This document shows positions 5,796 to 7,366 of a DNA stretch of 7,366 nucleotides, piece after piece. A program made the translations under genes and the position numbers. How positions within the stretch are numbered: the stretch's first letter is position 1; the number at the start of each line of letters is the position of its first letter. The DNA comes from UMGS1474 sp050946775 (GTDB lineage: Bacteria > Bacillota > Clostridia > Oscillospirales > Acutalibacteraceae), in assembly GCA_050946775.1 (NCBI GenBank), contig JBMNVL010000094.1, positions 1-7,366 of the forward strand. Reading direction: 5' to 3'. Under the pieces are notes generated by a model. That model worked only from the letters and a program-made list of their open reading frames with translations. It was not told where the DNA came from and did no database searches.

Positions 5796-6815
5796 GTGAA
5801 ACAACGCAAATTCAAATGGACGACCGCCCTGGGGGTGGCGACGGTCGCGGCGGCGACGGCCGCGGCGGCCAATTACTTGAGCACCAAATATTTTCTCAAG
5901 CTCGCGCTGGACCGTCAGCAGCCCATCGCCAACCAGCCGATGGTGATGAAGACCGCCACCCGGCTGTTGACCGGCATGGCGGACGAGGAAGCGTTTTTTG
6001 CGGCGCTGGACGCCGCCAAGGAAGCGCTGGGGCAAAAAGAGAACGAAACGGTCTCTATCACCGCCGCCGACGGCGAAACGCTGGTGGGACACTGGATCGG
6101 GCAGGAAAACGCCAAACGGGTGATCATCGCCATGCACGGCTGGCGCTCTTCCTGGAACCGGGATTTCGGGATGGTGGCCGACGCCTGGGCGGAAAACGGC
6201 TGCAGCGTGCTGTTCGCCGAACAGCGGGGACAAAACAACAGCGGCGGCGATCATATGGGCTTTGGACTGACCGAGCGGTTTGACTGCCTGGACTGGGTGC
6301 GCTGGGTCACAAAGCGGGTCGGAACGGATCTGCCGATCTACCTGTGCGGGGTGTCGATGGGCGCCACCACCGTGCTGATGGCCGACGGACTGGGACTGCC
6401 CTCCAACGTCCACGGCATCATGGCCGACTGCGGCTTTACCTCGCCGCACGCCATCTTCAAGCACATCGCCAACGACAACCTGCACATTTCCTACTGTATG
6501 CGCGGCGCCATCGCCGACGTGCTGATGCGCAAAAAGCTGCCCGACCAGTCGGCCAACGAGTCCACCGTGGACGCGCTGAAAAAAGGCACCGTGCCGGTGC
6601 TGTTCATCCACGGCACCGACGATCATTTCGTCCCGGTGACCATGACGTATGCGAACTACAAGGCCTGCACGGCGCCCAAGCGGCTGTTCGTGGTGCCCGG
6701 CGCCGACCACGGGATGAGTTATTTCGTCGATAAAGAAGGCTACGAGAAGGCGGTCAAGGACTTCTGGCAGGAGTTCGACGCCGTCCCTTCCGCGGGAGAA
6801 GCGCCCGCCGAATAA
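5796..6815 (+). CDS. Membrane-anchored alpha/beta hydrolase (YqkD-like, COG1073 type)
   Basis: A 339-residue protein: a short basic N-terminus (MKQRKFKW), one Ala-rich hydrophobic helix at about 9-28, a linker, then an alpha/beta hydrolase domain from about 85. HGWR at 114-117 forms the oxyanion region, GVSMGA (185-190) gives nucleophile Ser187, HGTDDHFVP (272-280) gives Asp276, and GADHG (302-306) gives His305, so the triad is intact. Order and spacing resemble the YqkD/COG1073 group of lipase- or peptidase-like serine hydrolases. The Lys/Arg-rich N-terminus and uncleaved-looking helix suggest an anchor; which side the domain faces is unclear. The start is GTG: AAGGAG (5783-5788) is 7 nt upstream and the next in-frame ATG (codon 49) would remove the anchor. 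It starts 13 nt after the AlkZ-related gene and is unrelated in detail to the first hydrolase of the operon. Substrate unknown. Confidence 0.9.
   Translation: MKQRKFKWTTALGVATVAAATAAAANYLSTKYFLKLALDRQQPIANQPMVMKTATRLLTGMADEEAFFAALDAAKEALGQKENETVSITAADGETLVGHWIGQENAKRVIIAMHGWRSSWNRDFGMVADAWAENGCSVLFAEQRGQNNSGGDHMGFGLTERFDCLDWVRWVTKRVGTDLPIYLCGVSMGATTVLMADGLGLPSNVHGIMADCGFTSPHAIFKHIANDNLHISYCMRGAIADVLMRKKLPDQSANESTVDALKKGTVPVLFIHGTDDHFVPVTMTYANYKACTAPKRLFVVPGADHGMSYFVDKEGYEKAVKDFWQEFDAVPSAGEAPAE
5838..5867 (+). repeat. Tandem 15-bp repeat inside the membrane-helix codons
   Basis: Two adjacent 15-bp units, GCGACGGTCGCGGCG and GCGACGGCCGCGGCG, differ by one base. They are in register with the codons and encode ATVAA then ATAAA in the N-terminal helix of the second hydrolase. 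The pattern suggests slippage duplication that lengthened the Ala-rich helix by five residues, tolerated because the frame is kept. Confidence 0.8.
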
Positions 6816-6836
6816 ACGCAAAGGAACGTACGATTT

Positions 6837-7366
6837 ATGGCACGATATTGCCCGCTTTTCAGCGGCAGCAGCGGAAACTGCACATACGTCGGCACCGCCT
6901 CGGACGGGGTGCTGGTGGACGCCGGCGTCAGCGCCCGGCGGATCGAGAACGCGCTGCGCCAGCGGCAGATCGATCCCGCCGCCATCCGGGCGATCTTCAT
7001 CACCCACGAGCACAGCGATCATATCGCCGGGGTGCGGGTGCTGGTCAATCGCTATCACATCCCGGTCTACGCCTCCCGCGGCACCCGGGCGTATCTGATC
7101 GCCCATGGGATGCTGGCGCCCGACGCGCCGGGCGAGGCGCTGGAGCCGGGTACCCGGGTGATCGCCGATATGGAGGTGCGGGCGTTTCACACTCCCCACG
7201 ACGCGGTCGAAAGCATGGGCTTCGCCTTTCATCTTTCGGACTACCGGCGGATCGCCGTGGCGACCGATATGGGCGAGGTGACCGACGAAATCCGCGACGC
7301 CATCGCCGGATGCGATCTGGCGCACATCGAATCCAACCACGAGATCCCGATGCTGCAAAACGGACC
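6837..7366 (+). CDS. walJ: WalJ/YycJ-type MBL-fold metallohydrolase, 5' part
   Basis: The first 176 codons plus two bases of a metallo-beta-lactamase-fold hydrolase; family members are about 260 residues, so roughly a third is missing at the right edge. FSGSSGN (8-14) and LVDAG (26-30) open the fold. THEHSDH (56-62) is the metal motif (His57, His59, Asp61, His62), with His121 in HTPHDA and Asp144 in ATDMG as further ligands. IESNHEIPML (164-173) is characteristic of YycJ/WalJ; region 53-80 also matches Bacillus YycJ as I recall it. YycJ-type proteins are described as nucleases or phosphodiesterase-like enzymes linked to cell-wall and DNA-repair phenotypes. Start ATG 6837 follows AAAGGAA (6820-6826) by 10 nt, a somewhat long gap, and lies 21 nt past the previous stop. 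In Bacillus walJ is in the walRK operon; no walR, walK, walH or walI is seen here, though genes beyond the edge are unknown. Confidence 0.88.
   Translation, partial: MARYCPLFSGSSGNCTYVGTASDGVLVDAGVSARRIENALRQRQIDPAAIRAIFITHEHSDHIAGVRVLVNRYHIPVYASRGTRAYLIAHGMLAPDAPGEALEPGTRVIADMEVRAFHTPHDAVESMGFAFHLSDYRRIAVATDMGEVTDEIRDAIAGCDLAHIESNHEIPMLQNG

Noticed and set aside
1031..5872. Minus-strand open frame of 1613 codons antisense to four operon genes
   Set aside because: It is exactly in register with the sense codons and stays open only because TTA, CTA and TCA are absent. The translation is His/Gln/Arg-rich with no recognisable domain and crosses several gene boundaries.
5562..7358. Minus-strand open frame of 598 codons opposite the last two genes
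   Set aside because: Same codon-bias artefact; the sense strand encodes intact hydrolase and MBL motifs.
1544..7366. Intrinsic terminators, tRNA genes, CRISPR arrays or insertion sequences
   Set aside because: Gaps between operon genes are 9-22 bp and hold only SD sequences; no stem-loop plus T-run, repeat-spacer array, transposase or tRNA-like sequence was found.

Overview
The window is GC-rich, Gram-positive-type DNA with strong AGGAG-type ribosome binding sites before almost every gene. The gene families (a membrane-anchored MurF relative, a Clostridia-type Ddl, a WalJ-type hydrolase and an AlkZ-related protein) suggest a high-GC member of the Clostridia, possibly Oscillospirales/Ruminococcaceae. 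That placement is inference from gene content and codon bias; there is no rRNA or other phylogenetic marker here.

Layout: positions 1-1293 hold the 5' part (431 codons) of a minus-strand gene for an exported GH95-like glycoside hydrolase that runs off the left edge. A 250-bp divergent intergenic region (1294-1543) follows. It carries a good extended -10 promoter reading rightward and a weak candidate reading leftward. From 1544 to the right edge, six plus-strand genes with gaps of 9-22 bp look like one operon: a cytoplasmic alpha/beta hydrolase (1544-2308), a MurF-type Mur ligase with an N-terminal multi-pass membrane domain (2318-3880), a D-alanine--D-alanine ligase (3896-5089), an AlkZ-related protein of unknown role (5105-5782), a second alpha/beta hydrolase with an N-terminal membrane anchor (5796-6815), and the first 176 codons of a WalJ/YycJ-type metallo-beta-lactamase-fold hydrolase (6837 to the edge). 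No intrinsic terminator was seen between these genes.

How the genes fit together: Ddl makes D-Ala-D-Ala, and MurF-family enzymes attach that dipeptide to a peptidoglycan precursor, so the ligase pair forms a plausible cell-wall module. The MurF relative appears to have a five-helix membrane region where ordinary MurF has its soluble UDP-precursor-binding domain, so it probably works at the membrane and perhaps on a lipid-linked or otherwise unusual substrate. A WalJ-type protein at the end of the operon also fits a cell-envelope theme, since walJ is usually tied to the WalRK cell-wall regulon. The two alpha/beta hydrolases and the AlkZ-related protein have no clear link to that theme. The left-hand glycosidase is transcribed away from the operon and probably belongs to a separate glycan-use function.

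Across about 2,340 codons there is no TTA or TCA codon and only one CTA. This explains the very long antisense open frames, which are not genes.
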